From Petrotoga mexicana DSM 14811 (GTDB taxonomy: Bacteria > Thermotogota > Thermotogae > Petrotogales > Petrotogaceae): DNA of 64,000 bases. Shown piece after piece: positions 27,576-35,524 of the stretch. The DNA lies in NCBI RefSeq assembly GCF_002895565.1, contig NZ_AZRN01000001.1:55151-119150 (forward strand). The letters run 5' to 3'. Positions within the stretch are counted from its first letter, which is position 1, and the number at the start of each line of letters is the position of its first letter. A model generated the notes under the pieces. The model made no database searches, was not told the origin of the DNA, and was given only the letters and a program-made list of their open reading frames with translations. The translations under genes and the position numbers were made by a program.

Positions 27576-28274
27576 TCAATCTGGAATCGTTAATACTACA
27601 GTCTCTTTTGTTATCTTTTTTCCCGCTACTACTGTGTAGAAAAATAAAAATATCCCTGCTCCTAACAGTATCCATAAAATTATATCGTTGAACTGTTCTG
27701 TCACAGGAAACAATGAAGTCAAATAACTGCCACCAAAAATAACTATGAATCCTATTATAAAAAACAAGTTATTGATTATACTTATTCTTCGGATTCTAAA
27801 AATTAGATAATACATAATAGAAAGCAATCCAAAACCAAAGACGGAGACGAATATACTTATTTTAAAGAGTGAACCAGTAAAAAAGCTTTTTTCAAAAAAC
27901 ATACTTGTTATAATATTTGGAATGGTGAACATTAATACCAATTCAACTTCCATAACTATCCAACCAACAATAATAGAGCTATACAGATAAGGTTGTATTT
28001 CAAAGCCATTCGATAGTAAAAGTTCTATTCTACCTGTTGTTTTTTCTGGTATAACTAAATTTCTGAGCATCAAGATGGCTCCTATCGTGTACATAAATAA
28101 AGCCATAAGAATAAATATTCTATTGAAAATAAACTCTGGTGCCTCATTAGGTGCTTCATTTACAAAGCCATAAAGCGTAAAAGTTATTACGGCTATCAAT
28201 AAAATTGCCGGAAAATAGAAGTTAACAAAACTTGTTAATAGCATTCTAAAATTATATTTCATTATTTTCTTCAT
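27576..28274 (-). CDS. ABC-2-type transporter permease
   Basis: 232 residues with six predicted membrane helices (about 12-35, 50-70, 90-130, 140-165, 172-195, 205-225) and short loops; RLELLLSNGF-like text after helix 2 resembles ABC-2 permeases. It overlaps the ATPase gene 5' of it by 23 bases and is followed by a terminator. It forms a two-component exporter with that ATPase. The substrate is unknown; context suggests a peptide. Confidence 0.8.
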   Translation of the reverse strand: MKKIMKYNFRMLLTSFVNFYFPAILLIAVITFTLYGFVNEAPNEAPEFIFNRIFILMALFMYTIGAILMLRNLVIPEKTTGRIELLLSNGFEIQPYLYSSIIVGWIVMEVELVLMFTIPNIITSMFFEKSFFTGSLFKISIFVSVFGFGLLSIMYYLIFRIRRISIINNLFFIIGFIVIFGGSYLTSLFPVTEQFNDIILWILLGAGIFLFFYTVVAGKKITKETVVLTIPD

Positions 28275-28977
28275 CTATATGCACCCCCACTTTTTCTAAG
28301 AATAACTCTTCTAAGTTTCTGTAATTACTTAATATATCGCTTTTTAAGTTATCCAACACTATTTCCCCTTTTTTCATCAGCATTACCCTGTGAGCTAACT
28401 TTTCCACTTCGGCCAAATCGTGAGAGGTGTAGAATATACTTTTTCCTTCTTTGTTGAGTTTAAATATTAACTCCCTCATCTTTATCCTGGAAACAGGATC
28501 CAAACCACTCATGGGTTCATCTAGTATGAGAAGCTTTGGATCTTTTAAAAGTCCTAAAATAAAAGAAAACTTCCTTCTTGTTCCTTTTGAATAAGTATGA
28601 ACCTTTTTTGGTAAGAATTCTGAGATGTCTAAATACTTTGCATAGCTTTCTATTTGGTCATTTGATAGTTTTCCGCCGAGATATTCTCTGAATATTTCGA
28701 TATTTTTCCATCCCGTTTCTTTTTCCCAGAGCAAATCCTTTTCTGAAACCACCCCGATGGTTAAGCCATCTTTTTTGATTATTTGATCCTTACCAAGGTT
28801 GTAGATCCCCGTAAGGCACCTTATTGTTGTAGTCTTTCCTGCTCCGTTGGGACCTACTAACGCCAAAATCTCATTCTCTACAACATCGAAGGTTATACCT
28901 TTTAGTATTTTGTTACCACCAAGTTCCTTTGTTAAAGATTTAACAGAGATAAGTGTTCCTTTGTTTTTTGATACCAT
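28252..28977 (-). CDS. ABC transporter ATPase
   Basis: Walker A GPNGAGKTT, Q-loop region, signature TYSKGTRRKFSFILGLL (a degenerate SKGTRRK in place of SGGQ), Walker B LLILDEPMSGLDP and the switch His in TSHDLAEVEKLA. About 241 residues, the size of CcmA/NatA-type ATPases. A GGGGGG-rich ribosome site in the preceding gene drives ATG 28977. Partner permease directly downstream. Confidence 0.88.
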   Translation of the reverse strand: MVSKNKGTLISVKSLTKELGGNKILKGITFDVVENEILALVGPNGAGKTTTIRCLTGIYNLGKDQIIKKDGLTIGVVSEKDLLWEKETGWKNIEIFREYLGGKLSNDQIESYAKYLDISEFLPKKVHTYSKGTRRKFSFILGLLKDPKLLILDEPMSGLDPVSRIKMRELIFKLNKEGKSIFYTSHDLAEVEKLAHRVMLMKKGEIVLDNLKSDILSNYRNLEELFLEKVGVHIDEENNEI

Positions 28978-29150
28978 CTACAATTCCCCCCTTTTTCTCT
29001 TGCTATCATAAGTCCTCTGCTGATACAGCGTGAACAAAACCACAGATCTTCACAATCTCCACAAATATCTTCCAAATAATTTCTAACCTGATAATCTTTT
29101 CCTTCGAAAAAAATTCTAATTATTTCCTTCAATCTTGTAAATTTTTTCAT
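28932..29150 (-). CDS. SPASM-like cysteine-rich protein, probably the C-terminal piece of a radical SAM peptide maturase
   Basis: 72 residues with five cysteines: CGDCEDLWFCSRC and a later GGNCRWY. This resembles the auxiliary Fe-S (SPASM) end of radical SAM enzymes that modify ribosomal peptides. The radical SAM CxxxCxxC domain itself is missing, so it is either a truncated remnant or a free-standing small protein. It overlaps the ATPase start by 46 bases. ATG 29150 has no good ribosome site. The assignment is by motif only. Confidence 0.45.
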   Translation of the reverse strand: MKKFTRLKEIIRIFFEGKDYQVRNYLEDICGDCEDLWFCSRCISRGLMIAREKGGNCRWYQKTKEHLSLLNL

Positions 29151-29192
29151 ATGTTGTTTTTTTCACATAAAGTAAATACTTCAATCAAACAT

Positions 29193-29372
29193 TTACTCTT
29201 CTATGTAATCTATAATTTTTTCGTCTGCGTTCCTCATCTTATCTTTTAACTCTTCGGTTAATTGTCTACCGACTCTTTTGCTTAGTAATCTAATTGCAAA
29301 TTCTTTTCTTTCTTCAAGTTTACCTTCGTTTCTCAATTTTTCCGCTATCGTTATAACTATTTCACCCCTTCC
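29193..29372 (-). pseudogene. Remnant of a Rpn/DUF4351-like protein, C-terminus only
   Basis: An open stretch of 59 codons without a usable start reads ITIAEKLRNEGKLEERKEFA and then RLLSKRVGRQLTEELKDKM to a TAA. This resembles the coiled C-terminal part of PD-(D/E)XK transposase-like (Rpn/DUF4351) proteins, common in Thermotogae. The nuclease part is absent. GGGAAGGGGTGA upstream is probably chance or a repeat trace. Confidence 0.45.
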
Positions 29373-29495
29373 CTACTTTCCCTTCAATGTAGCTTTTGTG
29401 TTACATCAGAATGTATATGTAGCCGCTTATTATCCTATATACATTACTACATAGGTATTTATAATTTTTTACCTTTGTTTTATATAGAATACGAT

Positions 29496-30554
29496 TCACA
29501 TTTTTAAAGCATCTATAATCTTCTGGGACCAACTTTTCAATTCTTCATTATATTTCTTGTTATACGTAATTACTGCTTCATTGTACGTTGAATATAACTT
29601 GGTTAAATCTGACATACATTCAAGTAGTCTTTCTTTTCCTTCAACCTTTTCTATCACTACAGAAACTTTCCAACCAACTGTGTACCATGAACCTTGTCCC
29701 CCATTATTTGTCATTAATTCAAAACCTTCCTTATATAATTCCTCATTATCAGGAAACTCTTCATTTAATATCTTTAACAAAAAATCCTCTATTTTTGAAA
29801 AATCTTCATTAAATCTTTTTATATTAACATCCCACAATTCTTTTTGGATTTTGTAATACTTGTTTGGATGATTATCAGGGCCGCGAGCAGCTGCCAACAT
29901 TGCAAATCCTTCGGCAAATGCAGTCGTCCATTCTATTAGCATTTGTGCTTGCTTTGATAGGTATTTATATTTTTCAGGTTTATGAACGTTAGCAAAGCCA
30001 ATATGATGTAGTTCATGTATCAAAGTATTTTCCATTTTTTCTTTTGAGATATCCGGTGTTAAATTCAAAAACAAAACTAACGTATTTTCAATTGTATGTA
30101 CAAAGCTATTATTTAAAGGTTTTATAACAGGAATAATATAGGTTTCAATTTTTGCATCTTTCGGAAGATAATTTTTGGTATCAAGAATAATACGTTCTAT
30201 ATCGATTGATTTAAACAACTTATAAGCTCTCAAAAAATTTTCGTAATCTTTCAGAGGTCTTTCAAGTATAAAACTTTCTATATCACTGGATTTGGAGATC
30301 CCGTGAGATCTCAAAAAATTTTCGTATTTACTAACTTGACCCTCACCCAGCAAAAATGACTTAAAATCACTTTCATTAGTTTCTTTTATCTTTAATTTTT
30401 CATACATATCATCGTCTCTTTTTGCTAACCACTGATATCCTTTGCTTAAAAATAAATCTTCCCAATCAGATTGTGTGATAGCCTCGTTATTATGCATTTT
30501 TCCTAATATTTTCAGGACACATTCTACTTGATCGTAAATAAAATTCACACTCAT
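29496..30554 (-). CDS. DUF5700-like putative zinc protease
   Basis: About 352 residues, no signal peptide. The centre has TLIHELHHIGFAN, an HExxH zinc site, followed about 40 residues later by TTAFAEGFAMLAAARGP, a likely third-ligand helix. The N-terminal 130 residues are helical and contain an internal repeat, KYENFLRSHGISKSSDIESF and DYENFLRAYKLFKSIDIE. The layout resembles DUF5700 (putative zinc-dependent protease). I start at ATG 30554, eight bases after GAGGAG. In this operon it could process a peptide; that is inference. Confidence 0.65.
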   Translation of the reverse strand: MSVNFIYDQVECVLKILGKMHNNEAITQSDWEDLFLSKGYQWLAKRDDDMYEKLKIKETNESDFKSFLLGEGQVSKYENFLRSHGISKSSDIESFILERPLKDYENFLRAYKLFKSIDIERIILDTKNYLPKDAKIETYIIPVIKPLNNSFVHTIENTLVLFLNLTPDISKEKMENTLIHELHHIGFANVHKPEKYKYLSKQAQMLIEWTTAFAEGFAMLAAARGPDNHPNKYYKIQKELWDVNIKRFNEDFSKIEDFLLKILNEEFPDNEELYKEGFELMTNNGGQGSWYTVGWKVSVVIEKVEGKERLLECMSDLTKLYSTYNEAVITYNKKYNEELKSWSQKIIDALKM

Positions 30555-30599
30555 AATCCACACTCCTCATATAATATTTATTACTGATTTCAGAATCTC

Positions 30600-30645
30600 T
30601 AACCCTTCTTTAGGGCTCTTTCACCCCGCTCCTAACAATATCCCA
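30600..30645 (-). repeat. GC-rich intergenic repeat, reversed fragment
   Basis: AACCCTTCTTTAGGGCTC and TTTCACCCCGCTCC match the reverse complement of the GGGGAGCGGGGCGAAGGG region of the family. The rest of the 30564-30729 gap shows nothing further. Confidence 0.4.
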
Positions 30646-30729
30646 CATTCGATCGTATTTTATTCCATCATATTTCCTTTTCTCTTTTAACTTTTTTAAT
30701 GGTTTAAAAGCTTCCTATTTCTTTATTTT

Positions 30730-31033
30730 TTATGGTAGAGAAACCTCAAAGAAATATCTCTTAAGGTCCCTGTGGTTGTATATGTAGAGGATATTTTTCC
30801 CATCGGCATTTACATTTTTATCAAAGGCAAACTTCGGATAGTAGAGCAAATTTGGGCTATTTATATATAATCTTATATTCAGATCTTCATCTAATACGAA
30901 TATTTCCATTTCTCCTTGAATCTATGAAATACACTAAGCCGTTCTCTGACAAAAGATACACATTACCTTTTTGAGTAACTATATCCAATATTTCGTTTTC
31001 ATTGTCATGTAGATTAACAACAAAGCTTTCATC
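30730..31033 (-). pseudogene. Frameshifted remnant of a secreted beta-propeller-like protein
   Basis: Two adjoining frames on the minus strand give VNLHDNENEILDIVTQKGNV, YLLSENGLVYFIDSRR and then, after a frame change near 30905, EIFVLDEDLNIRLYINSPNL and FEVSLP before TAA. The style (short beta-strands, GNVYLLSENGLVYFID) is like the 33157-34215 protein. There is no start codon or ribosome site. Confidence 0.55.
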
Positions 31034-31071
31034 CTACTTTCTCTGTTTTTCAAATAAAAGAAGAATTCGAT

Positions 31072-32013
31072 TCAACTGTTACTCCCATTAGTATATGAAA
31101 TGAATATCTTTTCGAAATTCACCATTTGTTTTTCTATGCTCACTATTTCTACATTACGTGATTTGAAAAAATCAATAACCTCATATAATTCTGAAGATGT
31201 TTTGAAGTCAACTGTAAGGTCGTAAACGTTACTCTCTTTTGTCAATTCTGTAATGCCAATTTTATCAAGTTCTCTTTCTAAGGTATCTTCTGATCTTACT
31301 TTAATCTTGTAACCTGTTGCACTGAATACATCCATTAGCTTTTTCTTATCTTCACACACAACTATTTTCCCATTGTTTATTATCGCAACTCTATCCGCTA
31401 TTTCTTCAACTAATGCCATATCATGAGTAGAAAGTAAAATGCTCTTTCCTCTTTCTTTCACGTTTGTTAACAATCTTCTAAATTCTACATTAGAAATTAC
31501 GTCGAGTCCAAGAGTAGGTTCATCCAATAGCAGAACATCAGTATCCACTGCTAAACAAACAGCTAGGGCTGTTTTTTGCTGCATTCCCCTTGAAAGTGTA
31601 TAAACCACTTCGTTGGCTTTTTCTTTAATTCCCAAAAAATCTAAAATATCTAAGGCTTCATTTTTCGATATCTTTTTCCCCCTGATCCCAACAAAATACT
31701 GTATATTTTCAATTGGGGTTAACCTGTGATAAAGGTTCCTACTCCCTTCCAAAACTACACTTATCTGTTTAAGAGCTTTAGACCTTTCTGTTTTCAAATC
31801 ATAATCTTTTATTTTTATCTTTCCTTCATCGAAAACAAGAAGGCCACATATACTTTTGATAGTAGTTGTTTTTCCTGCACCATTTGGGCCAAGGAGTGCG
31901 AAGATCTCTCCTTCTTTTACATGAAAGGAAATCTTATCTACTGCTGTAAGCATTTCTTTTGAAGTTCTTTGTGGGTATCTTTTTAGTAAATCATTAACTT
32001 CAATAACGTTCAT
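31072..32013 (-). CDS. ABC transporter ATPase (NatA-like, with C-terminal domain)
   Basis: 313 residues. Walker A GPNGAGKTT, signature TLSRGMQQKTALAVCLA, Walker B VLLLDEPTLGLD and switch STHDMALVEEIA, followed by an 80-residue C-terminal domain as in DrrA/NatA exporters. It lies 15 bases after its permease. An export role is inferred from family. No substrate can be named. Confidence 0.88.
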   Translation of the reverse strand: MNVIEVNDLLKRYPQRTSKEMLTAVDKISFHVKEGEIFALLGPNGAGKTTTIKSICGLLVFDEGKIKIKDYDLKTERSKALKQISVVLEGSRNLYHRLTPIENIQYFVGIRGKKISKNEALDILDFLGIKEKANEVVYTLSRGMQQKTALAVCLAVDTDVLLLDEPTLGLDVISNVEFRRLLTNVKERGKSILLSTHDMALVEEIADRVAIINNGKIVVCEDKKKLMDVFSATGYKIKVRSEDTLERELDKIGITELTKESNVYDLTVDFKTSSELYEVIDFFKSRNVEIVSIEKQMVNFEKIFISYTNGSNS

Positions 32014-32028
32014 CTATTTCACCACCCT

Positions 32029-32790
32029 TTAATATTGTCCCAGAGTTCCTCTAACCATGGCACGTTTTTCAAAACCCCTGAATATAATTATTCCTACCAA
32101 AAGAAATAAAGCTGCAGTTATCCACAAAATAACGTGGTCTTGAATAGGGAACTGATAAAAATTTGTTCCTGTAACCGCCATTCTTCTCATCATCCCTGTT
32201 GCTTTTACCATTGGCAAAAGTTCAAACCAAAGAGCATCAACTTCAAACATTAAAATTGCTAGGAAAGCAAAAGTACATATTTGAATGAATGAAGAAATCT
32301 TTTTAAATATCAAAGCCATTCCTCCCAGAATTAAACCGACACCAACCGCACTAATAGAACCAAGAATAATTAAATAGAGGAGAGTAAAAAGGTCGAAATT
32401 CAAAGTTCTTCCTGTTGTAAAAGCTGCTAAATACATTAAAGGTACTATCATTAGAACGTTTATACAAAAATCACTTATCACATGAAAAATCATTTGAAAC
32501 TCAAATTTTACTGGAGACATAAACAGTTGTTCCAAAGTTCCTCTTTCTGCCTCTTGAATTATCCAGTATGAAACACCTTGGAACGAAGCTAAAAACATTA
32601 TCCACATGAAATAACTCACAATGATTCCATCTATGGTATCTCCGAAATTAGGTCCACTTGCTATCTTAAATCCAAAAAATATAAGATAGAAGATGATGAA
32701 AAGTATTATGAATGAAGAAACTGTGTCAAAAAAATATCTCTTCATTTCAATAAAATTTTTCTTGAAATTTGCAACAAAAGCATTTACCAT
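32029..32790 (-). CDS. ABC-2-type transporter permease
   Basis: 253 residues with six membrane helices. EAERGTLEQLFMSPVKFEFQ after helix 2 is the conserved amphipathic motif of ABC-2 permeases, and the protein ends FRGFEKRAMVRGTLGQY. It pairs with the ATPase downstream. Confidence 0.88.
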   Translation of the reverse strand: MVNAFVANFKKNFIEMKRYFFDTVSSFIILFIIFYLIFFGFKIASGPNFGDTIDGIIVSYFMWIMFLASFQGVSYWIIQEAERGTLEQLFMSPVKFEFQMIFHVISDFCINVLMIVPLMYLAAFTTGRTLNFDLFTLLYLIILGSISAVGVGLILGGMALIFKKISSFIQICTFAFLAILMFEVDALWFELLPMVKATGMMRRMAVTGTNFYQFPIQDHVILWITAALFLLVGIIIFRGFEKRAMVRGTLGQY

Positions 32791-32826
32791 CCTTCATCCC
32801 TCCATTTAATAATAAAATTAGTTCTC

Positions 32827-33164
32827 TTACGCATATAGAAAACTCACCATTGTACTTTTGCCGGATCCACTCGTTCCTACCAACGCTATCTTTTCGTTTT
32901 TTCCAACGGTGAGATTTATGTTTTTCAAAACTATCTCGTTTCTATAATATTTATCCCTTCAATCTTTTCTCTCAGACTTTCCATGACCTTACTGTATTCT
33001 TTTCTTTCCTTCTTTGAAGCATCTAATACCCTTTTATTGAAATGGTTTAATACCCAGTAATATAACGGTATCATAGCAATAACCAACAAAGTAAACTGCC
33101 AACTAAAAAAGGTTGCATATGAATATGAACCAAATATTTTATTTCTTGTATTTTTGTTATTCAT
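32827..33164 (-). pseudogene. Decayed ABC exporter (membrane piece plus Walker A piece)
   Basis: A first frame from ATG 33164 gives a 77-residue exporter membrane fragment, FFSWQFTLLVIAMIPLYYWV then LREKIEGINIIE. A second frame directly after it gives EIVLKNINLTVG and VGTSGSGKSTMVSFLYA, the start of an ABC ATPase with Walker A, before a stop. A whole exporter is about 570 residues, so most is deleted. The remains overlap the end of the upstream gene by 8 bases. Confidence 0.65.
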
Positions 33165-34215
33165 CTTTTAGTTTTTCTATTATTGGTAAAGTTTGATATA
33201 TCTGGTAGTTTTCTTTAGTAACTAATATTAAAAATCCTCTGTGCGCCAGCAATTTTATCGGTTCCTCTGTAAATGGTTCCTCGTGAAATATTTTAGCTGA
33301 ATATTTTCCATCATCTTCTTCAACAAGTACAGCCATTTTAAGCTTGTTGTCTGATATAGAATGGTAAAGTATGAAGATATTCCCTAATGAATCGATAGCA
33401 AAACTGATAATCTCATCATCTTTCAATTCTTCTACAAATATTGCCTTAAAAAATCCTTGGGGGTAAATGTATTGAAAAATATGGTTTGAAGAATCTCTAA
33501 CAAATAAACTTCTTTCAAAAGTTAAAACTTCTTCAAATTGTCGGGCATCTATACCCTCGTATTTTATTCCTCCTGTTGCAGGAAATGAAGAAATAATCTC
33601 ACCTGAGATCGTCATCATGATAATTTCATTTTTCTTTTTATCGATAAGCCAAAAATCTTCTTTCTTTAAAGATCCATTTTGAATAAATACATTAGTAGGC
33701 GGGGAAAGTAATAAGTCATTTTTTGAATCAATTCCTACGTCTATTGTATTGACTAAATCCCCCTCTAAAGAGAAAACAACTACTTCCTTTATTTTTTCCG
33801 AATAACCAACAAAGTACTCTGAACCTTCACCTGGTATCCATCCTAATTTTACAAAGATTAAGTTACTTAATTCGTAATCTTGATATTCTTCTTTCGGAAA
33901 TGTGTGAGCAATACTGTGTGGTGCATAATTATCAGGTTTGATAACTGAGTAGATTTCGATAAAATTTTCCACAAGGAGGTTATCTGGATCTGAGTAAACA
34001 TAAAACTTATTATCATAAAAAGAAAATGCATCAGTAATTGGAGAAGGATTATCAACGGCTAAAGTAAGAGACAAAGTATGAGATGGAGAAATATTCATAA
34101 ACATATTCTCCTTTTCTTCCTTTGTTTCGTTAGCAAATAAACTGCGAACACTAAAAGCGGTAAACACGAATAAAAGAACAAATAACAGCATCCTCTTTTC
34201 AATAATCATTTTCAT
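33157..34215 (-). CDS. Secreted protein, probable six-bladed beta-propeller
   Basis: 352 residues. A hydrophobic signal peptide (residues 8-28) is followed by repeating beta-strand units with recurrent NIFILY/DFWLIDKKKNEI/FYVYSDPDN phrases, suggesting a propeller like those annotated as 6-bladed beta-propeller in Thermotogae and Bacteroidetes. No catalytic motif. AGGAGG before ATG AAA ATG is clear. It heads the operon that continues into the decayed exporter and the two ABC genes. Confidence 0.6.
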   Translation of the reverse strand: MKMIIEKRMLLFVLLFVFTAFSVRSLFANETKEEKENMFMNISPSHTLSLTLAVDNPSPITDAFSFYDNKFYVYSDPDNLLVENFIEIYSVIKPDNYAPHSIAHTFPKEEYQDYELSNLIFVKLGWIPGEGSEYFVGYSEKIKEVVVFSLEGDLVNTIDVGIDSKNDLLLSPPTNVFIQNGSLKKEDFWLIDKKKNEIIMMTISGEIISSFPATGGIKYEGIDARQFEEVLTFERSLFVRDSSNHIFQYIYPQGFFKAIFVEELKDDEIISFAIDSLGNIFILYHSISDNKLKMAVLVEEDDGKYSAKIFHEEPFTEEPIKLLAHRGFLILVTKENYQIYQTLPIIEKLKDE

Positions 34216-34357
34216 TAAACCTCCTCTCCTTTTTTACTTCCTTCCTTTTATTTCCCCTCTTTTTTATTCTTCTGATTTTTTTGCTTGTTGAAATAATTTT
34301 AAAGTTCTTATCTTTCACTACAACCATTTTAATAATTATGAAACCCCAACCAAGCAT

Positions 34358-34396
34358 TTACCCTACTTCTTCCACAACGCTTACAACTGACCATCT
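34358..34396 (-). pseudogene. Tail of a small secreted peptide gene (remnant)
   Basis: Minus-strand codons give SVVSVVEEVG and a stop, nearly the same as the last residues (TIVSVVEEVW) of the 39-residue peptide at 49652-49771, with DNA identity continuing past the stop (TAAATG). The hydrophobic start is missing here. Confidence 0.4.
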
Positions 34397-34598
34397 TTTG
34401 ATTTTTTTAAAAAGCACTTGTTACATGCAATTTTCATCCTTCCTAATTTTATTATACACTTTTCCATATGATTTTCAACTGTTTTTTTAATTGGATTCAA
34501 ATATACATTAATAAAGTATTACAGAGATCGGTCGAAAAATACTTATGTTAAAATTATTTACGATGGTTTTTATCAGATGTAATGCATTTGTCTTTCTT

Positions 34599-34628
34599 TT
34601 AGTTATTATAAGAGAATTATGATATAAT
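34599..34628 (+). promoter_or_regulatory. Extended -10 promoter inside module R copy 1
   Basis: TTAGTT, 18 bases, TGA-TATAAT. The same layout (TTACTT-18-TATAAT with TG upstream) is kept in copy 2. The plus-strand transcript would end at the hairpin at 34815-34838, giving an RNA of about 200 nt. Confidence 0.45.
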
Positions 34629-34809
34629 GAAATTTAGAAAAAATACAGAATTTTCAAGTGGTGTTAACATTCCAAAGGAAGGGCTTTTGAAGTAAATTTT
34701 ATTTTATATTTTTGTTGCTATTGGGTAAAAAACTTTCTGCTATTTCTTTTTATGTTTTTGAAGGGGAAGAAAGAGAAGAGTTTGTAGAAATTATCGGCAA
34801 TTTTTAATT

Positions 34810-34838
34810 GAAAAACGCCCATTTTGGGCGTCTTTTTT
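34810..34838. terminator. Terminator at the end of module R copy 1
   Basis: ACGCCC-ATTTT-GGGCGT with A5 before and CT6 after, usable on both strands. A near copy is at 51787-51812 in copy 3. Confidence 0.7.
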
Positions 34839-34944
34839 GATTCTATCATTAGTTTTGCGATCAATTTTGCAAATGTAGTTTTATCTTTAATTTCAAATTC
34901 TTCAAGTGATAAAGACTGGTTGTTTAGGTTTAGAAAAGAATTTT

Positions 34945-35196
34945 TTATTTTTTGAAAATTTCTTCTACCAGCTGCTCTTTCGTGATTTTTAAGTATTCTG
35001 AGACATCTCTTAATATGTTATTTAACGTACCTATTTTAAGAAATTTGTGATCAGGTATGGTTATGTTATGCGAATACCCCATATATTCGGAATTCAATCT
35101 TAAATGGCTTCCTGTCTTTCTTAAAATTTTATAATTATATTTTCGAAGTAGATCTGCTAATTCTTTTCCTGAGATATTTCTTGGAATTTTAGACAT
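34945..35196 (-). CDS. hicA: HicA-like mRNA interferase toxin
   Basis: An 83-residue protein of the HicA/YcfA double-stranded-RNA-binding fold. ISGKELADLLRKYNYKILRKTGSHLRL contains the conserved glycine and catalytic histidine (GSH), and the end reads GTLNNILRDV. It overlaps the HicB-like gene by 8 bases. As a pair they form a type II toxin-antitoxin unit; activity is inferred from family. Confidence 0.82.
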   Translation of the reverse strand: MSKIPRNISGKELADLLRKYNYKILRKTGSHLRLNSEYMGYSHNITIPDHKFLKIGTLNNILRDVSEYLKITKEQLVEEIFKK

Positions 35197-35407
35197 ATTT
35201 GAATGTCTCTTCTTTTACAATATGCAATCTTATAATATCGGGAACATCTTCTTCTTTATCAAAGTGACATTTTATAGCATCTTTAATATTTTCTTTCAGC
35301 TCATCTAAGGTTGATCCTTCTGTAAAGATTGATTCTCCCAAAGCCCTTGCATTATATCCACCTTCTGGGTCTTCTTCTACTATAAATATTATTTCTTTGA
35401 CTTTCAT
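35189..35407 (-). CDS. hicB: HicB-like antitoxin
   Basis: About 72 residues with the HicB/DUF1902 half-fold: IIFIVEEDPEGGYNARALGE, then STLDELKENIKDAIKCHF. No DNA-binding tail, as in many short HicB proteins paired with YcfA-type HicA. ATG 35407 is nine bases after GGGG; ATG 35416 lies against it. Antitoxin first, toxin second. Confidence 0.82.
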   Translation of the reverse strand: MKVKEIIFIVEEDPEGGYNARALGESIFTEGSTLDELKENIKDAIKCHFDKEEDVPDIIRLHIVKEETFKYV

Positions 35408-35524
35408 CAGATTCATCCCCTTTTATTTTCTAGTTTCTGATAATATTATATCATATGGGGAAAAATTGTCAGAAAAGCATCCATTCTTTGTTTTTGTCTT
35501 TTTGAAAAGGGAGAAATAGAACCG

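Larger units (their letters stand above)
34445..34838 (-). repeat. Module R, copy 1 (most complete)
   Basis: About 280 bases (34445-34722) match 44629-44904 at high identity, including TTTTTTTAATTGG, TATTACAGAGATC, TATAAGAGA and GATATAATGAA. Its ends (34445-34513 and 34795-34838) match 51681-51812. All three copies lie in one orientation just upstream of a minus-strand transporter operon. On the minus strand each carries a short frame beginning MEKYIIKL or close to it, without a ribosome site. On the plus strand 34705-34807 reads KKLSAISFYVFEGEEREEF, perhaps a gene tail. Confidence 0.7.

Noticed and set aside
34558..34722. IS-like element for module R
   Set aside because: No terminal inverted repeats, transposase frame or target duplication visible; all copies keep one orientation relative to the next operon.
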